The notes: generated from the sequence alone by a model not told the origin. A stretch of 64,000 nucleotides of DNA from Acrocarpospora pleiomorpha (GCF_009687885.1 NZ_BLAF01000046.1:37369-101368); one strand, 5' to 3'. Positions 45,629 to 54,349 are shown, counted from the first letter of the stretch. A program made the numbers and translations.

Positions 45629-46951
45629 TCAGGGGGAAAAATCCGCAGCGCCATCAGCGCGGCTGCGGACTTTGCGGACAGTACGAGTGAACTTCACCCG
45701 GTCGGGGTCGATCTGAGCTTCGGTCGCGGCCTCGCAGATCAACGCCGACAACGCGTAATGCGTCAGCAGATACCCATACAGTTCCGCGAGCACCAGGTCG
45801 GGTTTCCTGGACCGCAGCACCCGGCCCGGCCCGCGCAGATGCGTCTTGAGCTGATCGTTTCCCGTCTCGTGCTCCCAGCGCTGATGGTAGATCTCGGCCA
45901 GGGTGGCGGCCGGGCCCTCCCGCAGATCCAGGATCGTGGTGATCAGGCAGACCAACTCGCCGTCGGCGCCCGGGCCGCGATTGGGGATCGTGTACTCGAC
46001 CACGCGGATCAGGGCCGCCTCCTCCGGATCGAGATCATCCCCGGCGCGAGCCGCCGCCACCAGCGCCTCCCGGCGCCTGCCCTGGATATCGGGGTGGACC
46101 AGCACCGAGGTGTAGGAGCCGTCCGGCAGCATCTCCAGCACCTCAAGCCGCAAATCGGCTTTGACCCGCCACAACAGCTGCGCCCCGGTGGCCGCCGCCT
46201 CATGCCAATCGGGAAAGGAGTAGAAGCCGCGGTCGCCGATCAGCAGCATGTCCTCATCCAGTTCGCCCCACAACGTGCGGGCCAGGGACTGCTCACCCGA
46301 CCCCTTACCGGTGCCGGCCCCGCCGATCGCGGCCGCGAAAAAGGCGTGGGAGCCGCACTCCGACAGGGCGACCATCCGGACCTTGGGAAAGGCCGACCGC
46401 TTGTCCCCGGACCCGGCATAGCCGAAGACCTCCGCGTTCTCCTTGCTGTCCGGGACGTCCCATTCCATCCCGTCGATCGCCACCAGTCGCCAGGGCCCCA
46501 GGAACGCCCCCGGCGTCAACATGTCCGCGACCGGGACCGCGACCTGCGTGAACAGCTCCCGCAACGGTTCGGAGCCCAGACGTTGCCGGGCCTGGGTGAT
46601 ACCCCCCGACCCCGGGGTCTCCCACGGGCTGTCCCAGCAGTCCGGCCAGGAGGCCAGCGTGTCGGTCAACCGGGCCAGGACCTCTTCGTAGTCATCGTCG
46701 GCGAACAACGCCATCGCCATGGTGAAATACACCATCACGTGCGGCGGCAGCTTCCCGTCGGAGCGTTTGGCCCGCTTGCCGGTTACCGCGACCGCCGTGT
46801 CGATCTCATCGCGGGGCACCCACCGTGCCAGCACGCCCAGCGACACCGCGTCCGCCAACCGCCGAACCGACTGTTCCCCGGTCTCCATCACGATCACGAA
46901 CCGTAGTGGATCTCCCCGGCGTTCACGCTCACAAGGGCAAGGAGAACGCAT
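45629..46951 (-). CDS. IS4-family DDE transposase, main frame
   Basis: The 440-residue frame holds the IS4 transposase core: VAIDGMEWDVPDS (first Asp), LLIGDRGFYSFPDW (second Asp) and the Y-(2)-R-(3)-E-type signature YHQRWEHETG with the catalytic Glu, so all three acidic residues are present. The frame ends ADFSP-stop, about 70 residues short of IS4-like relatives; the missing C-terminus is in the +1 frame directly after. The start is uncertain: ATG 46951 or the internal ATG near 46888 (METGEQSV). It lies wholly between the two inverted repeats. Confidence 0.88.
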   Translation of the reverse strand: MRSPCPCERERRGDPLRFVIVMETGEQSVRRLADAVSLGVLARWVPRDEIDTAVAVTGKRAKRSDGKLPPHVMVYFTMAMALFADDDYEEVLARLTDTLASWPDCWDSPWETPGSGGITQARQRLGSEPLRELFTQVAVPVADMLTPGAFLGPWRLVAIDGMEWDVPDSKENAEVFGYAGSGDKRSAFPKVRMVALSECGSHAFFAAAIGGAGTGKGSGEQSLARTLWGELDEDMLLIGDRGFYSFPDWHEAAATGAQLLWRVKADLRLEVLEMLPDGSYTSVLVHPDIQGRRREALVAAARAGDDLDPEEAALIRVVEYTIPNRGPGADGELVCLITTILDLREGPAATLAEIYHQRWEHETGNDQLKTHLRGPGRVLRSRKPDLVLAELYGYLLTHYALSALICEAATEAQIDPDRVKFTRTVRKVRSRADGAADFSP

Positions 46952-46968
46952 CCCTGCACCTCAAGCGG

Positions 46969-47004
46969 TGATCAACTTAGGCTGAGTGGCATTGGCCCGG
47001 GACC
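46969..47004 (-). repeat. IS right boundary: 26-bp inverted repeat plus 10-bp target duplication
   Basis: The inverted repeat lies at 46969-46994 (two mismatches to the left end) and GCCCGGGACC at 46995-47004. Confidence 0.9.
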
Positions 47005-48691
47005 CGGCCCGGCGAGCGGACTGACCGCTTTCGACGAGGGGTTGTACAACAAAGCCGCCAACGATCCCGAGGTCTACGCCGCGGCCGTTGCTCTCGGTGA
47101 GACCACGGCCAACGGGCAGATCAGCGAAACGGCGCTCGCCCAGCTGGAGAAACGGATCACCGATCCGGTCTTCTCCACCACGTTGATGTACGCCCTCGGC
47201 ACGCGCGGGTTTCATGACCTGCTCGCGCAGACCGCCGACCCTCCCGACGCCGCCAAGGCGCGGCGCCTGCAGGCGGCCCTGGGCAACGCGCTGGCCACCG
47301 CCAGCCCCCGGCTGAGCACCGCCTGGCGAAACGAGCTGACCGCTGATCTCATCGGCAAGGACTACATACTGTCCCTGGCGCTGAAGCGCGGCACCTTCGA
47401 TGCCGCCTTCCTCCTGGACCTGGCGAGAAAGATCGAAGCCAAGACGCAGCAGCCGATCGAGCCGACTGAATGGCCAGCGGTGTCTCCTGGGGCGTTCGGG
47501 GATTCCATGGTGGGGGTGATGACCGCGCTGGCCCGGGTCCCCGAGGCGGCTCAGGATTTCTTCACTCAAGATCCCACAGCTCTGAAGCGTTATATGACCG
47601 ACTACCGAGTAAGCGACGGGAAAGCGCTCAGCGCAGCCCTGGAAGCGGCCACGTTGACCTTCCGCGACCATAACGGGTCGGTGGAGCACCCCTCACGTGG
47701 GTACCTGTCAGCGAAACTCGCGTCCGAACTCATTCATCTGGAATCCGAGCGGATCAGAGCAGGCGACCCGCCCAAGATCATCCCCACCGCCGTCGGCAAC
47801 ATCCTTGCCGGCTACATCGGCGACGTCAGCCGGGTCGCATCTTCCGATACGGATGAAACCCTCGGCGTGTTCGGGGGAGATTACAAGCTTCTCCCGGAGC
47901 GCGAGAGCTGGGGAGCCAGATTCAAGACCGACGATCTGCAGACCGTGATGAAGCAAGCCTTCCAGGATGACGAAAAAGCTTTCGTGGCCGTGGCCGGCGC
48001 AGAGACTGTATGGGCGAACAAATTGATCGACCACAGCGCCAACAAGGCGGCGGCCGACGGCGATGTCTCAACGTTCGAAGTCAACGCGAATGCGATCGGC
48101 ATGGGCTTCGGCTTCATCACGAACGCCGCGGGGATAGCCCGAATCGAGGAAGGCCAGGAACTGGATGAGACGCAGCAGCGCAATATGAAGGCTCTGATGG
48201 CGCTGGTCAACACCGTATTGGCGCTTCCGCAGACCGCGAGCTGGCCCATCACCGCCGGTGTCGCCGGAGCGTGGACCGGAATCATCGAGGACGCCGCCAA
48301 GGGGAACGCGAGAGACAAGGCGGTGGCGGAGGCGAACACGTCCGTGGAGCAAACCCGATTCCTCATCCACCAGCTTGCCGCCCAGGCGATGCTCAACCAT
48401 GGCCTGTTCGGCCCAGCCGACCCACCGGCCAAGACCCATCCGTGGGGTTCGCTCAGCGATCTCCAGCCCGGGCAGGATCCCCGGACGGCACCGAACAACT
48501 TCCTGAAGGTGGATGGGAAGACGCTGATGACCCGTCAGGAGATGCTGAACGCCACAGACGCCGACGGGAACCCCGTCGCCTACGATGAATATCGCATGTG
48601 GCTCTATCAGAACGATTCGAGCAGGACATGGCTGGATATCAAGAGAGACCTGGACATTGGCTTCTCCGGAGGGTTCGCCAAGTTTCAATGA
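47005..48691 (+). pseudogene. 3' part of the IS-interrupted gene (DUF6571-like, tentative)
   Basis: This holds the remaining 561 codons of the split gene, in frame from base 47006 (GPASGLTAFDEGLYNKAANDP...). The region is mostly helical with no signal peptide, transmembrane helix or catalytic motif recognised; long conserved-looking blocks include NILAGYIGDVSRVASSD and GFGFITNAAGIARIEEGQEL. Size, the helical WXG-like N-terminus and neighbours suggest a type VII-secretion-linked protein similar to the actinobacterial DUF6571 group, which I cannot confirm. Its end overlaps the next lipoprotein gene (ATGA). A TTG at 47042 could restart translation but has no good ribosome binding site. Confidence 0.75.
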
Positions 48692-49287
48692 GAAAACGGG
48701 GATCAGTTGTCGCCATAGCGGCCCTGACATGCGTGCTGATATTGGTCGCCGGGTGCAGCCCACAAGAAGCCGAAGCAGTGGACAAGACACCATTACCTTC
48801 CGTGGCCGCCCCGCCCTATGTCTGTGACCACATACCGATACAGGCCGTGGAGCGGATGATAGGGCTACATGATCCGCTCGTCCAAGGCTATTTCAAGCTG
48901 TCCGGAAGGTACGGTCATGGGTCCTGCACCGTCTACGAGCCGACCGGGGAGAGGTGGAAGGTCATGAGTGTGTTGCTGACCTCCAGAGCCTGGGTGGGAA
49001 ACGTCGATGAGGAAGTTCGTCTTGGCGCGCTACGCTTGCCGCAGATTGTCCCGGGCGGGGATGGTTACTATTTCCCCTATCAATACGATAAAGGCTCCGA
49101 TCACGAAGGGCACACCGGTGCGAAGGCGACACTGGTCCGCGGCGACGCAGCGCTGATCATCAGTATCATCCGGGGCCCCCAAGGGCGTGATCCGGGGGCC
49201 GACGTAGTGGCGTTGATGAAGCTGATCGGCCCGAAACTGACCGTCGCGGCCAGCCCTCCGTCGCCCTCTCCAGCAAAGGGAGATTGA
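48688..49287 (+). CDS. Small lipoprotein of the interrupted WXG-like cluster
   Basis: From ATG 48688, which overlaps the stop of the split gene, the product is 199 residues. It has a lipoprotein signal (MRKRGSVVAIAALTC...ILVAGC) and a Ser/Pro-rich tail. The body shows paired Cys (YVCDHIP, HGSCTVY) typical of small extracytoplasmic actinobacterial lipoproteins that resemble DUF3558-like domains. Function unknown. It was probably made from the same transcript as the split gene, so the antisense-oriented IS may reduce its expression. Confidence 0.72.
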   Translation: MRKRGSVVAIAALTCVLILVAGCSPQEAEAVDKTPLPSVAAPPYVCDHIPIQAVERMIGLHDPLVQGYFKLSGRYGHGSCTVYEPTGERWKVMSVLLTSRAWVGNVDEEVRLGALRLPQIVPGGDGYYFPYQYDKGSDHEGHTGAKATLVRGDAALIISIIRGPQGRDPGADVVALMKLIGPKLTVAASPPSPSPAKGD

Positions 49288-49292
49288 ATCAG

Positions 49293-49595
49293 GTGGCGCA
49301 GATGGTGCCCAATCCGCTTCACGAGGCGCTACAGGACACGCTCCGGACCGTGGAATCGCTGATCCGGGCGACCGAAAGAGACCTCGGGCGGCCATGCGAG
49401 GCCTTTCAATCGGGCAAAGTCTGGACAGGACCCGCCGCCAAACTGTTCGGCGAGCAACTCGCCCACCTGCGCGCCCGCGTCCGCACCTCAGGCGACCGCA
49501 TCCTCGCCGACCTGCACCACTCCCTGTCCCGCACTCCCCGCCAGGTAACCGAGGAAGAGGCCAGAACCGTCAGAGCCCGCTACAACCTGCCATGA
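49293..49595 (+). CDS. WXG100-like protein
   Basis: The 100-residue product is helical with a central W-x-G turn (GKVWTGPAAKLFGEQL) flanked by two long helices, the pattern and length of WXG100/ESX-type proteins exported by type VII systems. GTG 49293 is chosen because AAAGGGAG lies ten bases upstream; the TTG at 49284 is too close to it. It completes a three-gene unit with the lipoprotein and the split gene. No secretion-machinery genes are nearby. Confidence 0.72.
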   Translation: MAQMVPNPLHEALQDTLRTVESLIRATERDLGRPCEAFQSGKVWTGPAAKLFGEQLAHLRARVRTSGDRILADLHHSLSRTPRQVTEEEARTVRARYNLP

Positions 49596-49720
49596 CCTGG
49601 CATCCTGCGCCTTCTCGCGGACGAACGTCTTGCACCGGAAACGTGGGGCCTCCGGTAGACGGGTCTAACCAAAGGATCGACCTGCACCCGAAAGACTCCA
49701 CGTTGATCGCGTATCGAGCC

Positions 49721-49845
49721 ATGCTCGACGTCCCCGTGAGCCGGTCCGCTACATCGGGCAACTGCTCTATCAAGAGCGCCGCCACCATGGCACATCCAGG
49801 GGCTCCAGGCGTCTGACCTGCATCTATCAGGCTTTGTTCTGGGAG
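49721..49845 (+). pseudogene. Remnant of a transposase N-terminus
   Basis: ATGCTCGACGTCCCC (MLDVP) followed, after a one-base shift, by EPVRYIGQLLYQERRHHGT and SRGSRRLTCIYQALFW resembles the start of IS5-like actinobacterial transposases (MLDVP...RRRGTPRGSRAL pattern). Homology ends just before the methyltransferase start. The rest of 49596-49864 shows no gene. Confidence 0.5.
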
Positions 49846-49864
49846 CCGATGACAAAATGGCTTC

Positions 49865-50683
49865 ATGGACCGAGAGAAGATCACTCTCACCGGCTCGCCG
49901 GAGACCATGCTGGCCACCCTGTACGCCCGGGCAGTCGACAGCCGGGCCAAACGCCCCATCCTGAACGACCAGGAGGCGGCGCGGGCGGTGGAGCGGATCG
50001 AGTACGACTTCCGCCGGACCGGAATCAACGCGATGACGGCGGCAGGGGTTGCCCTGCGGGCCAGGCAGTTGGACGACTGGACCAAGGAGTTTCTCGCCGC
50101 GCACCCAGAAGCGACCGTGCTGCACCTGGCGTGCGGGCTGGACACCCGCGTGCAGCGGCTGGATCGGCCGTCCACCATCCGATGGATCGACGTGGACTAT
50201 CCCGAAGTCCTGGATCTGCGGAATCGCCTGCTTCCACAGCCTTCCGGTGACTATCGCACGATCGCGACCTCGGTGACCGACCAGGAATGGCTGACAGAAG
50301 TGCCCGCCGACAGGCCCACTGCGGTCGTCTTCGAAGGCTTGTCCATGTATCTCCGCAAAGACCAGGGTAAATCCCTCATTCAGCGCCTCACCGCAAGATT
50401 CCCCTCGGGGGAGCTGCTATTCGACTCCTACGGGAGCATGGGGATTCGATTGCAGCGCTGGATTCCAGCCATCCGCAATGCCGGGGCAACGCTTTATTGG
50501 GCCATCGACGACCCGTACGAGCTGGAGGGCTGGCATCCGGGCCTGAAGTGCGTGACAGCGCTGCGCAGCACGGAATTGACCGGACTGGCGGAGTTCCCGC
50601 CTGCCGCACGCGTCGGCATGTGGGTGATGGCACGAATTCCCGGCCTCCGGGACGCCGGACGTCTCCTGCGTTACACGTTCTGA
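49865..50683 (+). CDS. Class I SAM-dependent methyltransferase, LCM/TcmP family
   Basis: The 272-residue protein matches the leucine-carboxyl-methyltransferase-like family seen in polyketide tailoring (TcmP): motif I is VLHLACGLDTRVQRLDRP, followed by IRWIDVDYPEVLDLR and VVFEGLSMYLRKDQ. It would methylate a carboxylate or hydroxyl of a small molecule in the cytoplasm. There is no strong ribosome binding site before ATG 49865, and a decayed transposase lies directly upstream, so its original promoter may have been lost. No biosynthetic cluster accompanies it. Confidence 0.82.
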   Translation: MDREKITLTGSPETMLATLYARAVDSRAKRPILNDQEAARAVERIEYDFRRTGINAMTAAGVALRARQLDDWTKEFLAAHPEATVLHLACGLDTRVQRLDRPSTIRWIDVDYPEVLDLRNRLLPQPSGDYRTIATSVTDQEWLTEVPADRPTAVVFEGLSMYLRKDQGKSLIQRLTARFPSGELLFDSYGSMGIRLQRWIPAIRNAGATLYWAIDDPYELEGWHPGLKCVTALRSTELTGLAEFPPAARVGMWVMARIPGLRDAGRLLRYTF

Positions 50684-51071
50684 GCGCCGTCATTCACGCT
50701 TAGCGAAGCGGGAGTTCTCCCACCCACCCAGCCCTTCGTTTTCCATCGGGCTCCGCCCGACCCCGCCAGCATCGTGGTCGCCCGAACGAAGCGGCAGCTG
50801 ATCCGGGGTTCTCCCACCCACGCCCCTGTTTGCCCTGCCGGCCGAGTGCGGTTCTCGAGACAGGCCGATAGATCGAGGGAGCGCTCTCTCGACCCATCCA
50901 GCAGCTTACGTCAAGCCTTGCATGAAGAGGTGAGCTATTTGTATCCCGTTAATCGCGCGAGCGCCATGCCCTACCGGACTGATCCCAGATCCGGATTTTA
51001 ACCCCCATGTCGACTCTCCTCGGCTTTTCACGGGGAGTAGTTAAACATGTCGTCATGGTGAGGGGATCCGG
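50684..51071. other. 388-bp intergenic region with short repeats, no gene seen
   Basis: GTTCTCCCACCCAC occurs at 50714-50727 and 50808-50821, and CTTCGTT/AACGAAG plus the hairpin TCGGGCTCCGCCCGA lie between. No start with a supported frame was found on either strand, and no riboswitch consensus was recognised. Confidence 0.5.
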
Positions 51072-52106
51072 ATGAAAATCGCAGCACTGATAGCTAGCCT
51101 GGCCGTCCTGGCCGGATGTGGAACACACGGGGGAAGCACAGAGACAAAGTCCGACAAAGCGCCCGCCAAAGCGCCAGTCAAGAACGCCACCGCCGGGAAG
51201 CCGATGAACGCGGCCCGAGCCAAGGCCGTGAAGGCCAACGAGCTCGGCCAGATCCCGGTCTTGATGTATCACCGGATCGTCGAGAAACCCGGCACCCAGG
51301 ACGACCGCACGCCACTCCAGTTCCGCACCGAACTGGAACGCCTGGCCAAGGAGAACTACGTCCCGATCACCGCCGCCGAGTACGTCACCGGCAAGATCGA
51401 CATCCCGGCCGGGAAACACCCCGTCGTGCTCACGTTCGACGACTCCTCCCCGTCCCAGGTCACCCTGGCCAACGACGGCACGCCCATGCCCAACACGGCC
51501 GTGGCGATCATGCGGGAGGTGGCCGCGAAACACCCCGGCTTCCGCCCGGTCGGGACGTTCTACGTCACCCGCGACATGTTCGGCAAGCCCGACAAGATCG
51601 AGCAGGCGCAGATCATCACCTGGCTCAAGACCAACGGCTTCGACATCGGCAACCACACCAAGGACCACCTCAGCCTCTCGGGCAAGCCCCAGAACCAGGT
51701 CGCCGCCGAGGTCGCCGCGGGCCACCAGCTGATCACCGCCCTGGACGGGCCCGCCCCGGTGACCATCGCCCTGCCGTACGGCAACCAGCCGCGCACCAAG
51801 GCGTGGGCGCTCAAGGGCAAGGACGGCGCGGTGGCGTACGACTACGGCGGGGTTTTCCTGGCCGGATACACGCCCGCCTACTCGCCGTACAGCAAGGAGT
51901 TCGACCCGGTCGGGATCCCCCGCATCAGGTCGATGGACAAGAAGGGCGACTGCATGAAGTTCTGCTCCACGGCGTGGCTGGACTGGCTCCAGGCCAACCC
52001 CACCGAGCGCTACACCTCGGACGGCGACGTCCGTTCTGTCGCCGTTCCGAAATTCCAGCAGCCGATGGTGTCGGCGAAGTTCGCCAAGCGGGCGCTGCCC
52101 TATTAA
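51072..52106 (+). CDS. Polysaccharide deacetylase lipoprotein (carbohydrate esterase 4)
   Basis: The 344-residue protein begins with a lipoprotein signal (MKIAALIASLAVLAGC), a Lys/Ala-rich linker and a NodB-type domain. Metal and catalytic motifs are VVLTFDDSSPS (motif 1 Asp pair) and DIGNHTKDHLSL (motif 2 His pair), with IPVLMYHRI before the domain. It is expected to remove acetyl groups from peptidoglycan or another surface glycan on the outer face of the membrane. GGGGATCCGG precedes the ATG. The stop lies within a long inverted repeat shared with the convergent gene. Confidence 0.88.
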   Translation: MKIAALIASLAVLAGCGTHGGSTETKSDKAPAKAPVKNATAGKPMNAARAKAVKANELGQIPVLMYHRIVEKPGTQDDRTPLQFRTELERLAKENYVPITAAEYVTGKIDIPAGKHPVVLTFDDSSPSQVTLANDGTPMPNTAVAIMREVAAKHPGFRPVGTFYVTRDMFGKPDKIEQAQIITWLKTNGFDIGNHTKDHLSLSGKPQNQVAAEVAAGHQLITALDGPAPVTIALPYGNQPRTKAWALKGKDGAVAYDYGGVFLAGYTPAYSPYSKEFDPVGIPRIRSMDKKGDCMKFCSTAWLDWLQANPTERYTSDGDVRSVAVPKFQQPMVSAKFAKRALPY

Positions 52107-52193
52107 TGAGAAAGTCGCGATCTGGACAGCCGCAGCGGCGAATCGCCTGGTCGGCGGCGATGCGGCTGGCTGTGGGGCGGGTTTCTCATTAAT
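52102..52193. terminator. Bidirectional terminator overlapping two stop codons
   Basis: ATTAATGAGAAA (52102-52113) is exactly complementary to TTTCTCATTAAT (52182-52193), and the GC-rich interior (AGCCGCA...TGCGGCT) continues the stem imperfectly. Both convergent genes use a TAA that lies within or at the edge of these arms. Confidence 0.7.
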
Positions 52194-52477
52194 TAATCGG
52201 TTTTGAAGGGGTCGTGCTCGGCGAGGAGTTTGTCCAGCCGAGCCTGATCCACCCGCGTCACCACCGCGGCCTCCTCCTGCCGGTCGCGGATGCACTTGGC
52301 CAGCGTGAAGGACGAGGTCACCAGGTAGAACACCCCGACGGCGAAGAATCCCCGGATCCAGGCGTCCACGGGAAGGTAGGCGACGCCGACCACGAGAGCC
52401 GTGAGCGCCAGCCCGAACGAGATCACGGACTGCAGGTAGAAGGCCGCGGTCGTCTTGCTTTGCACTGGTCTGGTCAT
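52193..52477 (-). CDS. YiaA/YiaB-family membrane protein
   Basis: The 94-residue protein has two hydrophobic helices (SVISFGLALTALVVGVAYL and GFFAVGVFYLVTSSFTLAK) after the typical start SKTTAAFYLQS, and a charged C-terminal tail. This is the YiaA/YiaB pattern of small inner-membrane proteins of unknown role. ATG 52477 (MTRPVQSKTT) is preferred to 52504 because AGGA lies nine bases upstream and it fits the family start. Confidence 0.85.
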   Translation of the reverse strand: MTRPVQSKTTAAFYLQSVISFGLALTALVVGVAYLPVDAWIRGFFAVGVFYLVTSSFTLAKCIRDRQEEAAVVTRVDQARLDKLLAEHDPFKTD

Positions 52478-52676
52478 AGTCAGAATCCTGACCATTTCCG
52501 ACACTCCGGGCCTGAGCTCAACTACCTAAGTTACTTATGAGTAATCCCCCACTCGCAGGGGGTCGCGCTCGATGCGATGCCAACGAAGACGGCGGCATTT
52601 GCGCTTGAGCGGAGTTGGCCTCATGATCGTTTGCAACGACCCCGGCGGGCCCCGAGAGCTCGACCTAGGTCACAAC

Positions 52677-52709
52677 TTGATATAGGACAATTGACAACTT
52701 AAGGTTGTC
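52677..52709 (+). promoter_or_regulatory. Promoter and operator-like dyad of the HTH/C4 zinc-finger gene
   Basis: TTGATA (52677-52682) and TTAAGG (52699-52704) have a 16-base spacing typical of a sigma-70-like promoter. GACAAC and GTTGTC flank the -10-like box, so a bound regulator would block it. The start codon follows at 52712; AAGG at 52701 may double as a ribosome binding site. Confidence 0.45.
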
Positions 52710-52711
52710 TT

Positions 52712-53131
52712 ATGGAGCCATCAGAGTTACTCGCGAAAGCACGAGCGCGAGCCGCGAATCCCTCTGATCCGTTGGAAACCCTTGCCGCCGCGAGCCTTCT
52801 GAGCCAGGAGCTGAGCCGGGACGCCGACGCTCTGCTCGACCTGGCCGTGCATGACGCGCGGGCGGCGGGAACATCGTGGACGGCGATCGGGGATCGGCTC
52901 GGAGTTTCGAAACAGGCGGCCCGGAAGCGGTTCGCCAAGCCCTTCACGCATCCGTTCGCGACGCGGCGGACGCGGCGGGAGGCGGCGTGCTCGTTCTGCC
53001 GGAAGCCGCCGGGGCCGCGCCTGCACATGGTGCACGGCGAGGCCGGGCGGATCTGCGCCGACTGTGTGGCGCTGGCCGGGGAGATCGTGGCGGACCTGAA
53101 AGCCAAGTCACGCAACGACCAGCGGCACTGA
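52712..53131 (+). CDS. Small HTH protein with ClpX-type C4 zinc finger
   Basis: The 139-residue protein has a helical N-terminus, a helix-turn-helix (TSWTAIGDRLGVSKQAARKRF, residues about 51-71) and a C-terminal C-x2-C...C-x2-C zinc finger of the ClpX type (CSFCRK and ICADCV). It probably binds DNA and may control itself through the dyad just upstream. It is convergent with kynureninase. No partner gene is evident. Confidence 0.78.
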   Translation: MEPSELLAKARARAANPSDPLETLAAASLLSQELSRDADALLDLAVHDARAAGTSWTAIGDRLGVSKQAARKRFAKPFTHPFATRRTRREAACSFCRKPPGPRLHMVHGEAGRICADCVALAGEIVADLKAKSRNDQRH

Positions 53132-54349
53132 TCAGGTGACGGTGAGGCGCCTCTGGTAGCGCGCCTCACGCCAGAGTTCCTTGCTGAGAACCTCGGCCAG
53201 GGTGTTGGCGGCGTCGTAGACGTCGACGTAGCGGAGGTAGAGCGGGGCGAAGCCGAAGCGGATCAGGTCGGGTGCGCGGAAGTCGCCGTGCACGCCCATG
53301 TCGATCAGGGCGCGCATGACCGGATACCCCTCCGGGTGGCGGTAGCTCACCTGGCTGCCCCGTTCGACCGGATCGCGTGGCGTGGCCAACTCCAGGCCGA
53401 GGTGCTCGGTGAGTTCGATGAACAGCTCGGTGAGGGCCACGCTCTTGGCCCGGACAGAACGCATGTCCACCTTCTCCCAGATCTCCAGGGAGGCGTTCAG
53501 CGCCGCGTACGAGAGCACCGGCGGGCTGCCCACGGCGAAGCGGCGGACGCCGGGGGCGGGCTCGTAGCCGGGCTCGAAGTCGAACGGGGAGGCATGGCCG
53601 TGCCAGCCGGAGATCACGTTGCGGGCGGCCTTCTGGTGGCGGGGCGCGACGTAGATGTAGGCGGGCGCGCCCGGCCCTCCGTTCAGATACTTGTACGTGC
53701 ACCCCAGCGCGAAATCGACCCCGGTGACGTCCACGGGCAACGCCCCCGTGCTGTGGCAGAGATCCCAGATCATGAGCGCCCCGGACGCCTGGACCATCGC
53801 GGTCACCTCGGCCATGTTCCTGACCGCGCCCGTACGGTAGTTCACGTGGGACAACAACACGACGGCCACGTCGGGCCCGAGGGCGTTGGCCAGGTCGGCG
53901 TCCGAGCCGATCTCCCGGATCTCGCGGTCGAAGGCCTGGGCGGCGCCCTGCACGACGTACTGATCGGAGGGGAAGTTCTCCACGTCTGAGACGATCACCG
54001 ACCGGCCCGGGCGGAGGGCCAGGGCGGCCGCGAGCGCTTTGAAGATCGTCACCGAGGTGGAGTCCCCCGCCAGCACCTCGCCGGGGCCGGCGCCGATGAG
54101 CGGGGCGATCCGGTCGCCGGTCGTCTGCGGCAGGTCCCACCAGCCCGCGGTGTTCCAGCTGGCGCCCAGGTCCTGCCCCCATTCGGCGGTGACCGTGTGG
54201 GCGACCCGGGCGGCGGTCCGCCGGGGCAGCGCGCCCAGCGAGTTGCCGAGGAGATAGACGATCCCGTCAGGCAGGACGAACTCGTCGCGGAAGTCGCTTA
54301 TTGGATCAGCGGCGTCGAGCGCGGCACAGCCGGCGCGGGTGATACTCAT
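53132..54349 (-). CDS. kynU: Kynureninase
   Basis: The 405-residue PLP enzyme has the aminotransferase class V fold with kynureninase-specific segments: YLLGNSLGALPRR, GDSTSVTIFK, DLCHSTGALPVD and the PLP lysine in CTYKYLNGGPGAPAY (about residue 220). HGHASPFDF and FAVGSPPVLSY also fit. It splits kynurenine or 3-hydroxykynurenine to anthranilate derivatives plus alanine in tryptophan breakdown or NAD/secondary metabolite supply. Start at ATG 54349 is favoured over longer frames (to 54466) by family length, though its ribosome binding site is weak. No other kyn genes are in the window. Confidence 0.92.
   Translation of the reverse strand: MSITRAGCAALDAADPISDFRDEFVLPDGIVYLLGNSLGALPRRTAARVAHTVTAEWGQDLGASWNTAGWWDLPQTTGDRIAPLIGAGPGEVLAGDSTSVTIFKALAAALALRPGRSVIVSDVENFPSDQYVVQGAAQAFDREIREIGSDADLANALGPDVAVVLLSHVNYRTGAVRNMAEVTAMVQASGALMIWDLCHSTGALPVDVTGVDFALGCTYKYLNGGPGAPAYIYVAPRHQKAARNVISGWHGHASPFDFEPGYEPAPGVRRFAVGSPPVLSYAALNASLEIWEKVDMRSVRAKSVALTELFIELTEHLGLELATPRDPVERGSQVSYRHPEGYPVMRALIDMGVHGDFRAPDLIRFGFAPLYLRYVDVYDAANTLAEVLSKELWREARYQRRLTVT

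Larger units (their letters stand above)
45392..46994 (-). mobile_element. IS4-family insertion sequence, 1603 bp
   Basis: Both ends begin CAATGCC and match in 24 of 26 bases (45392-45417 and the complement of 46969-46994); the CAATGCCgCTCAGcTTAAG pattern resembles the ends of IS4 itself. A perfect 10-bp target duplication, GCCCGGGACC, flanks it (45382-45391 and 46995-47004). The transposase is on the minus strand, opposite to the interrupted gene. The exact duplication and clean frame of the host gene indicate a recent insertion. Confidence 0.93.

Noticed and set aside
45581..46906. 441-codon plus-strand frame inside the IS
   Set aside because: The DDE transposase lies on the minus strand with all catalytic residues; the plus frame is its shadow.
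50684..51071. Leader of the deacetylase gene considered as a c-di-AMP riboswitch
   Set aside because: The conserved riboswitch core sequences were not found; only short repeats and simple hairpins are present.
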